From Solirubrum puertoriconensis (lineage in GTDB: Bacteria; Bacteroidota; Bacteroidia; Cytophagales; Hymenobacteraceae), in the NCBI RefSeq assembly GCF_001483135.1, contig NZ_LNAL01000008.1, positions 558,001 through 622,000 on the forward strand: DNA of 64,000 bases. The letters are read 5' to 3'. The notes under the pieces are model-generated. The model ran no database searches. It worked only from the letters and a program-made list of their open reading frames with translations, and had not been told where the DNA came from. Position 1 is the stretch's first letter; each line of letters starts with the position of its first letter. Made by a program: the position numbers and the translations under genes. Shown here piece after piece: positions 17,536-26,870 of the stretch.

Positions 17536-20073
17536 ATGAATCCTTTCTTTTTGCGGCTAAGCAGCGTTATGCTAGCCGGGCTGTTGCTAGGGGTGGCCGA
17601 GCCGCTTAGCGCGCAAACGCAGCCGGGCGGCAGAGCCAATAGCCAAGAGCCGCAGCGCTACGAAATTGGTGGTATTACCGTCACGGGAGCCCGCTTCCTT
17701 GATGCCAATACCTTGGTGGGCCTTACCGGCCTTAAGGTAGGCGACCCGGTTACCATACCGGGCGAAGAGCTGGGGCGTGCTATTCGTAAGCTGTGGGACC
17801 AGGGTATCCTAGGTGACGTGCAGGTAGTTGTCGACCGTGTAGAAGGCAATCGGGTGTTCCTCAACTTTCAGTTGAAGGAACGGCCGCGCTTGTCCAAAAT
17901 CTTCTTCACGGGTATCAGCAAAACCCAAGCCGATGACCTGCGCAACAAGGTTAAGATTGTGCGCGGCAAGGTGGTTACCGATGCCTTGCTCAGCAATACG
18001 CGCCAAGCCGTTCGGAAGTTTTACACCGATAAGGGCTTCATGAACGTGAAGGTCAACATCACGCAGGAGGCCGATTCTTCCTTGCCCAACAGCGTGGAGT
18101 TGGTAATCGATGTAAACAAAGGTGACAAGGTTCGCATCACTGACATTGCCTTCGTCGGAAACGAAGCTATTGCCGACGGCAAGCTGAAAGGCAAGATGAA
18201 GAAGACCAAAGAGAAGAAACCCTACAAGTTTCTTAACTCTGGTAAATTTCAAAAAGCCGAGTTTGAAGCCGATAAGGAAAAGGTTATCGAGTTCTACAAC
18301 TCGCAAGGCTACCGCGATGCAATCATCACGGCCGACTCGCTGGTTACCGTTAAGGACAAGAAAGGCGAAGCCGAAAAGCTGCAGCTGCGCATCTACGTAG
18401 AGGAAGGACCGAAGTATTATTTCCGCAATATCTCCTGGAACGGAAATTACCTCTACGACGACAAAACCCTGGCCTCGGTATTAGGCATTAAAAGGGGGGA
18501 TACGTACAGCAAAGAGTCGCTGGATAAGCGTCTGAACTACAACCCCACGGGGCAGGACGTGACGTCGCTTTACATGAACGACGGCTACCTGTTCTTCCAG
18601 ATCGATCCGGTGGAGACCCGCGTGGAAGGTGACTCAATTGATATTGAGATGCGCCTTACGGAAGGGGTGCAGGCTCGTATCAAAGACATCAACATTGCCG
18701 GCAACACCAAAACGTCGGACCACGTAATCCGGCGCGAGCTGCGTACCCTGCCCGGCGATAAATTCAACCGCGAACTACTCATTCGTTCGCAGCGTGAACT
18801 AGCTTCCCTAGGTTATTTCGACCCTGAGAAGGTGGGCATGAACCCCGTGCCAAACCCGGCCGATGGTACTGTAGACATTAACTACACCGTGGCGGAGAAA
18901 CCTTCCGATCAGATTACGCTATCTGGTGGCTGGGGCGGTTACGCTGGCTTCATTGGCACCGTTGGCTTGGTGTTCAACAACTTCTCGCTGCGCAAGGCAT
19001 CTGAGCTGCGTAACTGGCGCCCGGTGCCTGGTGGCGATGGTCAGCGCTTGGCCCTGAACGTGCAGGCCAACGGCTTGCAGTACCAATCGTACTCGTTCTC
19101 GTTTACGGAGCCGTGGTTGGGTGGCCGTAAACCGAATGCGCTTTCTTTTACCCTAAACAAGAGCATTCAGCGTTTCGCCAATGGCAGCAATTTTGATGTA
19201 CGTGCGGGTAGCTACATTAAAGTAAACAGCGCTTCGGTGAGCCTAGGTCGCCGTCTGCGTTGGCCCGACGACTACTTCACGCTGAGCAACAGTTTGTCGT
19301 TTAGCCAATACAAGCTGAAGGACTACCCGTACTTCCAAGGCTTTAGCACGGGCAACGCAAACAACTTCACCTTCAATACCACGCTGGCGCGCAACAGCAC
19401 CGATAACCCCACCTTCACGCGTCGGGGCTCGGCATTGTCTTTGTCTCTGAACCTGACGCCGCCTTATTCGATATTTCCAGGGGCACACCCGAACGTGAAC
19501 GAATGGGTGGAGTTCCACAAGTGGATGTTTGATGCCTCGTGGTTTACGCCCCTAGGTGGCAAGTTCGTACTGAACACCCGGGCACACTTCGGCTTTATCG
19601 GACGCTACAACCAGAACCGCGCAATTGGTCCGTTCGAGCGGTTCAAGCTAGGCGGCGCCGGTTTGGGCTTCGGCGGAGCAGCCAACTTCTTGGTTGGTAC
19701 CGAGTTTGTGGGCTTGCGTGGCTACGACGACCCGAACGAGCAGTTTGCAATTCAGGCACCTAACTCGTCGGGTGGTGTAGCTTACAACAAATACGTGATG
19801 GAGTTGCGTTATCCGGTGTCGCTGAATCCGGCGGCCACGGTGTACGTGCTGGGCTTTGCCGAAGCAGGCAATGCCTTCGAAAATTATTCCACTTACAACC
19901 CCTATAAGCTGTACCGTTCGGCGGGCATTGGGGCGCGTATTTTCATGTCGGCATTTGGTTTGCTAGGTTTCGACTACGGCTACGGCTTCGACACCGTAAC
20001 GCCGTACTCGCCTACCACCGGTAAGCAAGACCGGGGCAAATTCCACTTCATCATTGGTCAGCAAATTCGCTAA
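17536..20073 (+). CDS. bamA: BamA, outer-membrane protein assembly factor
   Basis: BamA inserts beta-barrel proteins into the outer membrane. The 845-residue protein has a signal peptide (about 1-26), a chain of POTRA domains from roughly residue 35 to 440 (repeats such as GGITVTGARFLDANTLVGLTG, ITDIAFVGNEAIADGKL, and KDINIAGNTKTSDHVIRREL), and a 16-strand barrel after that. The loop-6 motif shows as GLRGYDDP (canonical VRGF/Y) and the protein ends GKFHFIIGQQIR with a final-strand pattern. Size matches the family. It follows uppS and precedes the two Skp-like chaperone genes that feed it. Confidence 0.95.
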   Translation: MNPFFLRLSSVMLAGLLLGVAEPLSAQTQPGGRANSQEPQRYEIGGITVTGARFLDANTLVGLTGLKVGDPVTIPGEELGRAIRKLWDQGILGDVQVVVDRVEGNRVFLNFQLKERPRLSKIFFTGISKTQADDLRNKVKIVRGKVVTDALLSNTRQAVRKFYTDKGFMNVKVNITQEADSSLPNSVELVIDVNKGDKVRITDIAFVGNEAIADGKLKGKMKKTKEKKPYKFLNSGKFQKAEFEADKEKVIEFYNSQGYRDAIITADSLVTVKDKKGEAEKLQLRIYVEEGPKYYFRNISWNGNYLYDDKTLASVLGIKRGDTYSKESLDKRLNYNPTGQDVTSLYMNDGYLFFQIDPVETRVEGDSIDIEMRLTEGVQARIKDINIAGNTKTSDHVIRRELRTLPGDKFNRELLIRSQRELASLGYFDPEKVGMNPVPNPADGTVDINYTVAEKPSDQITLSGGWGGYAGFIGTVGLVFNNFSLRKASELRNWRPVPGGDGQRLALNVQANGLQYQSYSFSFTEPWLGGRKPNALSFTLNKSIQRFANGSNFDVRAGSYIKVNSASVSLGRRLRWPDDYFTLSNSLSFSQYKLKDYPYFQGFSTGNANNFTFNTTLARNSTDNPTFTRRGSALSLSLNLTPPYSIFPGAHPNVNEWVEFHKWMFDASWFTPLGGKFVLNTRAHFGFIGRYNQNRAIGPFERFKLGGAGLGFGGAANFLVGTEFVGLRGYDDPNEQFAIQAPNSSGGVAYNKYVMELRYPVSLNPAATVYVLGFAEAGNAFENYSTYNPYKLYRSAGIGARIFMSAFGLLGFDYGYGFDTVTPYSPTTGKQDRGKFHFIIGQQIR

Positions 20074-20109
20074 GGCACCAAACAGCCAGGGGCCGGCGTT
20101 CTGTAGTAT

Positions 20110-20799
20110 ATGAGACGACTATTGTTTGCACTGCCCCTGTTGTGGTTGGCGCTGATGCCTAGCCTTGTGCGCGCCCAAAAGTTCGGCTACATCGATTCGG
20201 AGTTCATAATGAGCAAGATGCCCGCTTATGCGCAGGCACAGCAAGAGCTGAACACCATGTCGCAGAACTGGCAAAAAGACTTGGAGGCTCAGAAGAAAGA
20301 CCTCGACCGGCTGTACCGCACGTACCAAGCCGAAGAGGTGCTGCTGACCGAGCCCATGAAGAAGAAACGCCAAGATGAAATCCTGAAGAAGGAGCAAGAC
20401 ATCAAGGCGTACCAAAACAAGGTCTTCGGCTACGAGGGCCAGCTGTTTAAAAAACGGCAGGAGCTCACCAAGCCGGTACAAGACCAAGTATTTGAGGCGG
20501 TGGAGAAAGTGGCCAAGAAGAAGCAATTGGCCATTATCTTCGATAAGTCGGGCGACCTGACTATGCTTTATACCAATCCTGCACACGACTACACGGAATT
20601 TGTGCTCGAAGAATTGGGTTTAGCATCTGAGGAGCGCAACCAGCCCGCCGCAAAAGGCCCGGTGCGCACCGTAGAAACGCCTGCCACGCCCGGCGGAGCA
20701 GCCGACGATGCTGAGTTTGAAGACCAGCGCCCGGCCGCAAAGCCTGCGCAGCCGGCTAAGGGCAAACAGCCCGCCCGCTCGGGTGCCCGGAATAATTAA
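20110..20799 (+). CDS. OmpH/Skp family periplasmic chaperone 1
   Basis: A 229-residue Skp-type protein. A signal peptide ends near residue 22; then KFGYIDSEFIMSKMPAY opens the family fold, followed by a long charged coiled coil (about residues 40-125) that forms the tentacles that hold unfolded outer-membrane proteins. The C-terminal third (about 170-229) is rich in Ala, Pro and Lys and is longer than in E. coli Skp (161 residues). Its position right after bamA supports a role in outer-membrane protein delivery. Confidence 0.88.
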   Translation: MRRLLFALPLLWLALMPSLVRAQKFGYIDSEFIMSKMPAYAQAQQELNTMSQNWQKDLEAQKKDLDRLYRTYQAEEVLLTEPMKKKRQDEILKKEQDIKAYQNKVFGYEGQLFKKRQELTKPVQDQVFEAVEKVAKKKQLAIIFDKSGDLTMLYTNPAHDYTEFVLEELGLASEERNQPAAKGPVRTVETPATPGGAADDAEFEDQRPAAKPAQPAKGKQPARSGARNN

Positions 20800-20835
20800 C
20801 TTTGTGAATCTAACCCTCCTGACTTTTTCCTCTCA

Positions 20836-21504
20836 ATGACCCTGACCCGCAAGTTTCGCCTCGTGTTGGCCGCCGCAGCCCTTACGCTGGCTGCCGCTCC
20901 TGCCACCCTGGCTCAGACTGCTCCGGCCACTGCGTCGGCTTCGCTGAAGATCGGCTACACCAACGTTGACTACGTGTTGAGCCAGATGCCCGAAAGCCGT
21001 CAGATCGAATCGCAGCTGAAGGATTACAGCACGCAGCTGGAAAACCAGCTCAAGACGAAGTACCAAGACTATCAGACTAAAGCCGAAGCCTACCAGAAAG
21101 GCGCGGCTACGATGTCGGACCCGGTGCGTGCTGATAAAGAAAAAGAACTCACCAACCTGCAGCAATCCATTCAGGAGTTTCAGCGCAATGCTGAGTCGTC
21201 GGTACAGCAAAAGCAGCAGCAACTGCTGAAGCCCGTGTACGACAAGCTGCAGAAAACCATCGACGTAGTAGCCGACAAGAATGGCTACACCTACGTGTTC
21301 AACTCCGATGCTGGCTTTGGCACAACTCCGATTCTGCTGCACGGCCCGAAAGATGGCGACATCTCGGATTTGGTATTGAAAGAAATGGGTGTAACGCCTG
21401 GCCAGAACAACCAAGCTGCTGCTTCGGCTAAGCCGGCCGGTACCACGCCTGCTGCACCGGCCGCTCAGCCTGCCAGCAGCAAAACCAAGGTTAAGAAGAA
21501 GTAA
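20836..21504 (+). CDS. OmpH/Skp family periplasmic chaperone 2
   Basis: A 222-residue paralogue of the preceding gene with the same layout: signal peptide, LKIGYTNVDYVLSQMPES start, a Gln- and Lys-rich coiled coil, and a low-complexity Ala/Pro/Lys tail ending KVKKK. Tandem Skp genes after bamA are usual in Bacteroidota, and the two copies could differ in clients. TAACTTTG at 20797-20804 fits a -7 box, but no TTG is seen at the right spacing. A strong terminator follows. Confidence 0.88.
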   Translation: MTLTRKFRLVLAAAALTLAAAPATLAQTAPATASASLKIGYTNVDYVLSQMPESRQIESQLKDYSTQLENQLKTKYQDYQTKAEAYQKGAATMSDPVRADKEKELTNLQQSIQEFQRNAESSVQQKQQQLLKPVYDKLQKTIDVVADKNGYTYVFNSDAGFGTTPILLHGPKDGDISDLVLKEMGVTPGQNNQAAASAKPAGTTPAAPAAQPASSKTKVKKK

Positions 21505-21525
21505 TACTTCTGTTGCTTTGCCCGA

Positions 21526-21559
21526 AAGCCGGGGCCTGCTGCTAGGCCCCGGCTTTTTT
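21526..21559 (+). terminator. Rho-independent terminator after skp 2
   Basis: An 11-bp GC-rich stem (arms 21526-21536 and 21545-21555, loop tgctgcta) is followed by a run of T to 21559. It ends the uppS-bamA-skp-skp transcript and overlaps an upstream in-frame ATG for the next gene, arguing against that start. Confidence 0.85.
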
Positions 21560-21589
21560 ATGTTGGCACTCCTTTGCGCTTACTGCCCT

Positions 21590-22654
21590 ATGCACGAGCT
21601 AGACCCCGACCTGCTGCCCGATGACCCCTTCTTAGGTGCCGCAGCTGAAGAAGACGAGCTTTACGAACACCACCGCATTCAGGCTGATGGTCGGCAGGAG
21701 GCCATGCGGCTCGACAAGTTTCTGCTAAACCGGCTTCCCAACGTGTCGCGTACCAAGGTGCAGGCGGGCATCGAGGCGGAAGCCGTGCAGGTAAACGGTA
21801 AGCCGGCAAAATCAAGTTATAAGGTGAAGCCCGGCGACGTAATTACCGTTACGCTGCCCGAGCCACCTAGGGAAGATAAAGTCATTCCGGAGCCGATGGA
21901 ACTGGACATTCGCTACGAGGATGACCAGCTGCTTATCGTGAATAAGCCCGCGGGGATGGTAGTGCACCCGGCGTACGGGAACTGGAACGGCACGCTGGTG
22001 AATGGCTTGGCTTGGCACCTACAAAACCTGCCCACTGGCCGTAACGGCGCCATTCGGCCAGGCCTCATTCACCGCATCGATAAGGATACCTCGGGGCTGC
22101 TGGTGATTGGCAAAACCGAGCTGGCCATGACGCACCTGTCGAATCAGTTCTTCTATCATACCATCGAGCGCACCTACTTGGCATTGGTGTGGGGAGTGCC
22201 CAAGGAGGCGCAAGGCACCATCAGGGGCAACATTGGGCGGCACCCCAAGGACCGGAAGTTAATGTCGGTGTTTCCGGAGGGCAGCGAGGTTGGCAAGCAT
22301 GCCGTAACGCACTACCGACTGCTGCAAAGCTTTGGGCACGTCAGCTTGTTGCAGTGTAACCTCGAAACCGGGCGTACGCACCAAATTAGAGCGCACATGA
22401 AGCACATTGGGCACCCACTATTCGCCGATGCCGCCTACGGTGGCGACCGTATCCTATACGGACAGCGTACGGGTACTTACAAAACTTTTGTCGAGAACAC
22501 TTTCGATGTGATGCCGCGGCAGGCGCTGCATGCTAAGTCCCTAGGTTTTGTACACCCCACCACTGGCAAACAGATGCAATTTGAAGTCGAAATGCCAACC
22601 GATTTTCAGGCAGCTTTGGAACGGTGGGATAAGTACGCCGGCCAGCCTGCATAA
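21590..22654 (+). CDS. RluA/RluD-family 23S rRNA pseudouridine synthase
   Basis: A 354-residue pseudouridine synthase. Residues about 35-90 form an S4 RNA-binding domain (MRLDKFLLNRLPNVSRTKVQ ... VNGKPAKSSYKVKPGD). The catalytic domain has HRIDKDTSGLLVIGKT, with the conserved active-site Asp in the D-x-S/T-G pattern, and later LETGRTHQIRAHMKHIGHPLFAD. This matches RluD, which modifies helix 69 of 23S rRNA, though RluC-type specificity is not excluded. I chose 21590 because earlier ATGs (21518, 21560) fall in or at the preceding terminator. Confidence 0.9.
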   Translation: MHELDPDLLPDDPFLGAAAEEDELYEHHRIQADGRQEAMRLDKFLLNRLPNVSRTKVQAGIEAEAVQVNGKPAKSSYKVKPGDVITVTLPEPPREDKVIPEPMELDIRYEDDQLLIVNKPAGMVVHPAYGNWNGTLVNGLAWHLQNLPTGRNGAIRPGLIHRIDKDTSGLLVIGKTELAMTHLSNQFFYHTIERTYLALVWGVPKEAQGTIRGNIGRHPKDRKLMSVFPEGSEVGKHAVTHYRLLQSFGHVSLLQCNLETGRTHQIRAHMKHIGHPLFADAAYGGDRILYGQRTGTYKTFVENTFDVMPRQALHAKSLGFVHPTTGKQMQFEVEMPTDFQAALERWDKYAGQPA

Positions 22655-22676
22655 CGAACATCCAAAAAGGCCATAA

Positions 22677-22708
22677 AAAAGCCCGCTACAACAACGTAGC
22701 GGGCTTTT
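22677..22708. terminator. Bidirectional terminator between rluD-like gene and TPR gene
   Basis: The inverted repeat gcccgctac / gtagcgggc (22681-22689 and 22696-22704, 6-nt loop) is flanked by A-run and T-run, so it can end transcripts from both convergent genes. Confidence 0.88.
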
Positions 22709-22731
22709 GCTTACTCAGGGTATACCCAAGA

Positions 22732-24360
22732 TTATTTCTTCTTTACAGGAGCTTTAGCGCCCGTCGACTTGGCAGTGGTTTTGCCTTTTCCGTTGATGTC
22801 GTTGATAGCAGCTGTTGCTTGCGCATCACCGGGGTTCAAGGCCAAAGCTTGCTGCCAGTAGGGGAGCGAGGCTTGCTTGTCGCCTTTCTGGTAGTAGTAG
22901 TAGCCGAGGTAACGATAAGCTTCGGTCAAGCCCGACTTGTTTTTCTCAGGGTCAGCTTTGGCCAGCTCGATGTACTTCTCGTAGTGCGGCTTGGCAAGGC
23001 CTTGCTTTGAGTCCGGGTCGAGGTTGGCATTGGCCTGGGCGCGCAGCATGTAGCCAGGGGCGTAAGTGGGGCGTGCCGTCACTACAATGTTCAGCAGGCT
23101 GTCGGCTTGGGTGTACTGCTTGTTCAGCGAGTACACATTGGCCAGGCGCACTTGGTCGGTAAGCTGAGCACCACCAGCCATTTTGGCTTTGTACACGCCA
23201 ATGGCTTTGGCGTAGTCTTTCTTCAGCAGGTAAGCCGAAGCCAGGTCGTTTTGCAGTTCGGCAGCTTTGCTGGGGTCAGCCTTAATAGCGCGTTCGATGA
23301 TGGCAATACCTTCGTCCGAACGGCCTGCCTTGGTCAGGATCTTGCCTTGGTACACGTAGTCTTCCGTCAGGATTTTATCCTGCGGAACCATCTTCATGTA
23401 CTTATCCATGGCCGCCAGAGCTTGGTCGTTCTGGTTGGTGTCAAACAGCGTGTAAGCCAGCAGACGGTTCATGGTGACGTTGGTTGGGTCTTTGGCCAAC
23501 ACTTCCTGAATCTGCGCCAGAGCTTCGGGGTACTTCTTGTTGAGGTACAGGAAGGCGGCGTAAGTCGCTTGCGTGTTGGGCGACTTTTCCGACATGTCCG
23601 TGTACTTCTTCATCATTTCCGATGCTTGATCGTACTGGCCAGCGTAGTAATACATGTTGGCCATTTCGCGGTAAGCCGGCGCAAAGTTCGGATCGATGCT
23701 GATTACCTTCTGAAAGCTAGCCAAGGCATCTTTACCGTTGCGGGCGCGCACGTTTAGGCGGCCTTTGCGGTAATGGGCGGGCAGGTAGTTCGGATCAACG
23801 GTCAGAGCGCGGTCATAAGCAGTCATAGCTTCACCGCCGCCGTTCTCGCGCTTTTCATGCATGTCACCTAGGGCAACCAGCATCGCTGCATCATCCTTCT
23901 TGTTGACCTTCAGGGCTTGGTTGATGTACTCTATGCCCTTTTGGTTGTCCTTGATGTCCGATTCAGCGTACGCCTGACCAATGGCCGCCAAAACCTTAGC
24001 GTCCTTGTTCTTGGTCATTTTAGCAGCGGCCTCAAATTGAGCTTCAGCGTCACCTTTCTTGCCTTGTGCAAGGAAAGCCCGACCCGCAGATACTTTCGCC
24101 ATCGGCGACTTGGGGTTGTTCGAGGCCAGGTTGAAGAAATAGGCAGCTGAGTCGGCTTTCTCCTGCATTTCGTACAGGCGGCCTAGCTCAAAAGCAGCTT
24201 CGAAGTTCGTGTTGGCTTGCGGCAACAGCGTACGCTTAGCTTCGCTGTAGCGCTCAAGCTGAATAGCCTTCTGGGCGCTTTGCACGTTCTGGGCAAATGC
24301 CGCAGTGCCGGCCAGCGAGAAAGCAGCGAGGAGCGTGAGCTTCCAGGGCTTATTGTTCAT
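22732..24360 (-). CDS. TPR-repeat protein, exported
   Basis: A 542-residue protein made mostly of tetratricopeptide repeats (recurring NPYYLPAHYRKG/A-type units such as DPNYLPAHYRKGRLNVRARNG and DPNFAPAYREMANMYYYAGQYD). The signal peptide lies at residues 1-24 (cut after AFAQ), and the tail is Lys/Ala rich. This start gives the signal peptide; an upstream in-frame ATG at 24438 would mask it. It is the last gene of the exb-tonB cluster, 55 nt after the PstS-like lipoprotein. No enzymatic motif is seen; a scaffold or periplasmic adaptor role for the TonB system is inferred from position. Confidence 0.85.
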   Translation of the reverse strand: MNNKPWKLTLLAAFSLAGTAAFAQNVQSAQKAIQLERYSEAKRTLLPQANTNFEAAFELGRLYEMQEKADSAAYFFNLASNNPKSPMAKVSAGRAFLAQGKKGDAEAQFEAAAKMTKNKDAKVLAAIGQAYAESDIKDNQKGIEYINQALKVNKKDDAAMLVALGDMHEKRENGGGEAMTAYDRALTVDPNYLPAHYRKGRLNVRARNGKDALASFQKVISIDPNFAPAYREMANMYYYAGQYDQASEMMKKYTDMSEKSPNTQATYAAFLYLNKKYPEALAQIQEVLAKDPTNVTMNRLLAYTLFDTNQNDQALAAMDKYMKMVPQDKILTEDYVYQGKILTKAGRSDEGIAIIERAIKADPSKAAELQNDLASAYLLKKDYAKAIGVYKAKMAGGAQLTDQVRLANVYSLNKQYTQADSLLNIVVTARPTYAPGYMLRAQANANLDPDSKQGLAKPHYEKYIELAKADPEKNKSGLTEAYRYLGYYYYQKGDKQASLPYWQQALALNPGDAQATAAINDINGKGKTTAKSTGAKAPVKKK

Positions 24361-24415
24361 GAGGTGAGGGTGAGTGAAAAAGAAGGTGAGACAGTTTCGG
24401 AAGGTAAAGAGCAGG

Positions 24416-25390
24416 TTATTCGCGGTTGGCTTGTACAAGCCGTACCTGGCCAGTGGCAGGCATTAAACCTGATTTCAGAAAGATGAGTTGCCCTTTGTTA
24501 CCGGCAACAAACGAAGCAAACCCAGTGCCAAGACCCGCCCGGGCCTCGCGGCTGATAATATAGAGCTTACGCCGTAGCGGATATTCGCCGGTTGCTAGGT
24601 AGGCTTGGTAAGGCTTTACGTAGTCGCTGGTGCGAGTAGGTTGCGAAGCTTTGCTGATAGCTGCTACGCGCACCTTTTGCAAAAAGCCCTGAGCTTGCGA
24701 GTCATCTTGGTCGCTGATCCAGTTAACACCGATTACGCCAATAGCGTTCGGATGGGTAGCAACGTAATCGATGAGCTTGGGGTTCGATTCACTGGCAAAC
24801 ACCTGCTTGGACAGGGCGGCTCCGCGGGTAATGGAATCTTGTACGTAGCGAGCAGTGCTGGAGCGGTTTTGGTCGAACACAACGTTGATATCGCCCAGCT
24901 TGCTGCTTTTGCTGCCCACTTGGCCCCACTTGGTAGTCGTGCCGGTAAAAATGTCGCGCAGCTGCACCATCGTCAGCAGCGAATCGGGGTTGGAGGGGTG
25001 TACGATAATGGCTACACCATCGGTAGCAATAGGCGTGGTGCGGGGCACAATCTTTAGCCGGTCGAATACCGCTTGTTCATCGGTATTAAGCGGCCGGGCC
25101 ACCACAACGGCGCGCACTTTGTCGTCGAGCAAATCGCGCATTGCTTCTTGCTCGGGCTTATAGCTGGCGTCGATGCGCGCGTACTGATAAAGCTTCTGAA
25201 AGGTATCGACGTGCGACTTCAGAATAGGCTCAAAGGTATTATCAATGCTCACGCGGACATTGCCGGTGGTAGGCGTGTCGTCGACGGCTACGGAACCATC
25301 GGATTTGGTGCGGTTGCAGCTGCTGAGCAGGGTGGCACCTAGGGCCAATACCGCCCAAGCCGTACGGCTATTAGCGCTGAAGAGAATCAT
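24416..25390 (-). CDS. PstS-like substrate-binding lipoprotein
   Basis: A 324-residue lipoprotein with the lipobox LLSSC (Cys25 as lipidated residue) and a PBP-type fold of the phosphate-binding PstS kind. Recognisable elements are ATDGVAIIVHPSNPD, VFDQNRSSTARYVQDSI and IGVIGVNWISDQD. No PstC/A/B permease is nearby. In Bacteroidota this gene recurs in TonB clusters without pst genes, so phosphate transport should not be assumed; it may be a structural or signalling binding protein. It overlaps the upstream small membrane gene by 20 nt. Confidence 0.82.
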   Translation of the reverse strand: MILFSANSRTAWAVLALGATLLSSCNRTKSDGSVAVDDTPTTGNVRVSIDNTFEPILKSHVDTFQKLYQYARIDASYKPEQEAMRDLLDDKVRAVVVARPLNTDEQAVFDRLKIVPRTTPIATDGVAIIVHPSNPDSLLTMVQLRDIFTGTTTKWGQVGSKSSKLGDINVVFDQNRSSTARYVQDSITRGAALSKQVFASESNPKLIDYVATHPNAIGVIGVNWISDQDDSQAQGFLQKVRVAAISKASQPTRTSDYVKPYQAYLATGEYPLRRKLYIISREARAGLGTGFASFVAGNKGQLIFLKSGLMPATGQVRLVQANRE

Positions 25391-25634
25391 GGCGGTTGCG
25401 GAAGTGCTGACGAAAGGTGCGGAAGAAGCGAATCAGGCCGTAAAGAACAAACAAGCCGCCCACAATGCGGCGTGTAGTAGGAGGCAATGCAAACATGTGG
25501 GCCGGTGCTACCAACAAGAAAGTGCCCAAGCCCACATATACCGCGGCCATGAGGAGCACGAAATAGCGCATTGCCACGCGTTGGCTCTGGCCTCGGTTTA
25601 CGCGGTCATCGGCATTGGTATCTAGCATATGCAA
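25371..25634 (-). CDS. Small two-helix membrane protein
   Basis: An 87-residue protein with two hydrophobic helices (roughly residues 22-42 and 58-74) separated by a short loop, and an Arg/His-rich C-terminal tail (RFFRTFRQHFRNRHDSLQR). No family recognised. It could start at residue 3 (MLDTNADD). Its end overlaps the start of the PstS-like gene by 20 nt, which suggests coupled translation. The TonB terminator lies upstream, so it may have its own promoter. Function unknown. Confidence 0.7.
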   Translation of the reverse strand: MHMLDTNADDRVNRGQSQRVAMRYFVLLMAAVYVGLGTFLLVAPAHMFALPPTTRRIVGGLFVLYGLIRFFRTFRQHFRNRHDSLQR

Positions 25635-25735
25635 AATGTTGTCGGGAGAGGTATTTGCCTATCCTAACGCGTAAAAGTAGAACGTTTGTTCTCGCAAAGA
25701 AGATATAGTATTCCGAATGTTACCAATACAAAGCC

Positions 25736-25772
25736 AAAAGCCTGCCCGATATTGTTGCTCGGGCAGGCTTTT
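25736..25772. terminator. Terminator downstream of tonB 2
   Basis: A 14-bp hairpin (arms 25736-25749 and 25759-25772, 9-nt loop) begins with AAAA and ends with TTTT, so it can work on either strand. On the minus strand it follows the TonB gene at 25818. Confidence 0.82.
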
Positions 25773-25817
25773 GCGACGTAAAAAGACAACTTCTTGTGCA
25801 AGCAGTACAGCGCTGCG

Positions 25818-26648
25818 TTAGTGAGCAATTTTGAACGTAATCGGGAGTGTGTAGCGCACCGAAACCGCACGGCCGTTTTGCTTGCCAGCTTGCCAGCGCG
25901 GCATAGTCCTGATAACGCGGGCCGCTTCTTCATCGGTGCCGTAACCCAGGCCTTTGATTACTTCAACATCCGTGATATCGCCAGCGGTATTCACCGTAAA
26001 GGCCACGAATACCTTGCCTTCTACTTGCGAACCTAAGGCTTGCGAAGGATAGCGCAGATTGCGTTGCAAGTATTTAACTAAGGCAGCTTGCCCACCTTCA
26101 AACTCGGGCATCACCTCAGCATGAAGGAAAATTTCTTCTTTGCGTGGCGTTGTGGTATTAGTGGTCGGAAGGCTGATTTCGCCCGTAGCTCCGTCGGTCG
26201 ATACGCTAGCTGTGGCGCCAGTATCTCCTTTGGGGGCATCAACCGTTGTCAACAGTAGGTCATCCGAAACATCAATCTGTTGAGGGCGGGGCGGTACCAG
26301 GGCATCCTGCACTACCCGGGTAGCTACTTCCTTGAACTGGGGCGCTTTTGCGGCTGCAGGCGGAGGCGTAACCACCGGCTCCGCTGCCTTTGGCGGCAAA
26401 ACTACGTCTGTTAGCGTCAGTACAGGCTCTTTATCGAGTGCAGGCGCTGTCAACTCTGCTTCGGGCCGCAGGTAGTTTACCACTAACGGAATTACGACCA
26501 GCAAGGCAAACAATGCTATGGCAATTGCCAAAGCACGACGGAGGTGTTGTGGATACACCTGACGCAGTTCAAAGGCGCCGTAGGCCTTGTTGCGTCCCTC
26601 AAACACAATCTCGTCTAGAGTGGGCGGGCGTAGCTGAAGCGGAGTCAT
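25818..26648 (-). CDS. Energy transducer TonB (copy 2)
   Basis: A 276-residue TonB-family protein. The N-terminus LDEIVFEGRNKAYGAFELRQVYPQHL is the conserved cytosolic start of Bacteroidota TonB proteins, followed by one membrane helix near residues 38-60, a Pro/Ala-rich periplasmic linker, and the C-terminal TonB domain (EFEGGQAALVKYLQRNLRYPSQA ... EGKVFVAFTVNTAGDITDVEVIKGLGYGTDEEAARVIRTMP). TonB spans the periplasm and passes the ExbB-ExbD proton-motive force to outer-membrane receptors, for instance the receptor at 46343-49210. It follows copy 1 after a terminator. Confidence 0.93.
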   Translation of the reverse strand: MTPLQLRPPTLDEIVFEGRNKAYGAFELRQVYPQHLRRALAIAIALFALLVVIPLVVNYLRPEAELTAPALDKEPVLTLTDVVLPPKAAEPVVTPPPAAAKAPQFKEVATRVVQDALVPPRPQQIDVSDDLLLTTVDAPKGDTGATASVSTDGATGEISLPTTNTTTPRKEEIFLHAEVMPEFEGGQAALVKYLQRNLRYPSQALGSQVEGKVFVAFTVNTAGDITDVEVIKGLGYGTDEEAARVIRTMPRWQAGKQNGRAVSVRYTLPITFKIAH

Positions 26649-26805
26649 ACGGTTATTGTATTAGGTGAATGGTGGTACAGCTCTCTGGCCTGCCCAACTC
26701 CTTTTCTACTGCACAATCCCTAGGTAGCGCCTTCACTTTCCAAAACGCATGACTGTTTCGCCGCAGTATGCAGTTAGCCCAAAAAAATACAGTATGGCCA
26801 AAAGC

Positions 26806-26843
26806 AAAAGCCCGGTACAAGCCAATGCTTGTACCGGGCTTTT
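26806..26843. terminator. Terminator between the two tonB genes
   Basis: A 16-bp perfect hairpin (arms 26806-26821 and 26828-26843, loop ccaatg) with A-run before and T-run after. It lies between copy 1 and copy 2 of tonB, so the second copy either has its own promoter or is reached only by read-through. Confidence 0.85.
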
Positions 26844-26870
26844 TTCTGTGTCCTTTTCAGGTCAGCAGGG

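Noticed and set aside
24416-25390. Phosphate ABC transporter role for the PstS-like lipoprotein
   Set aside because: No permease or ATPase gene is nearby, and similar genes occur in TonB clusters without pst genes.
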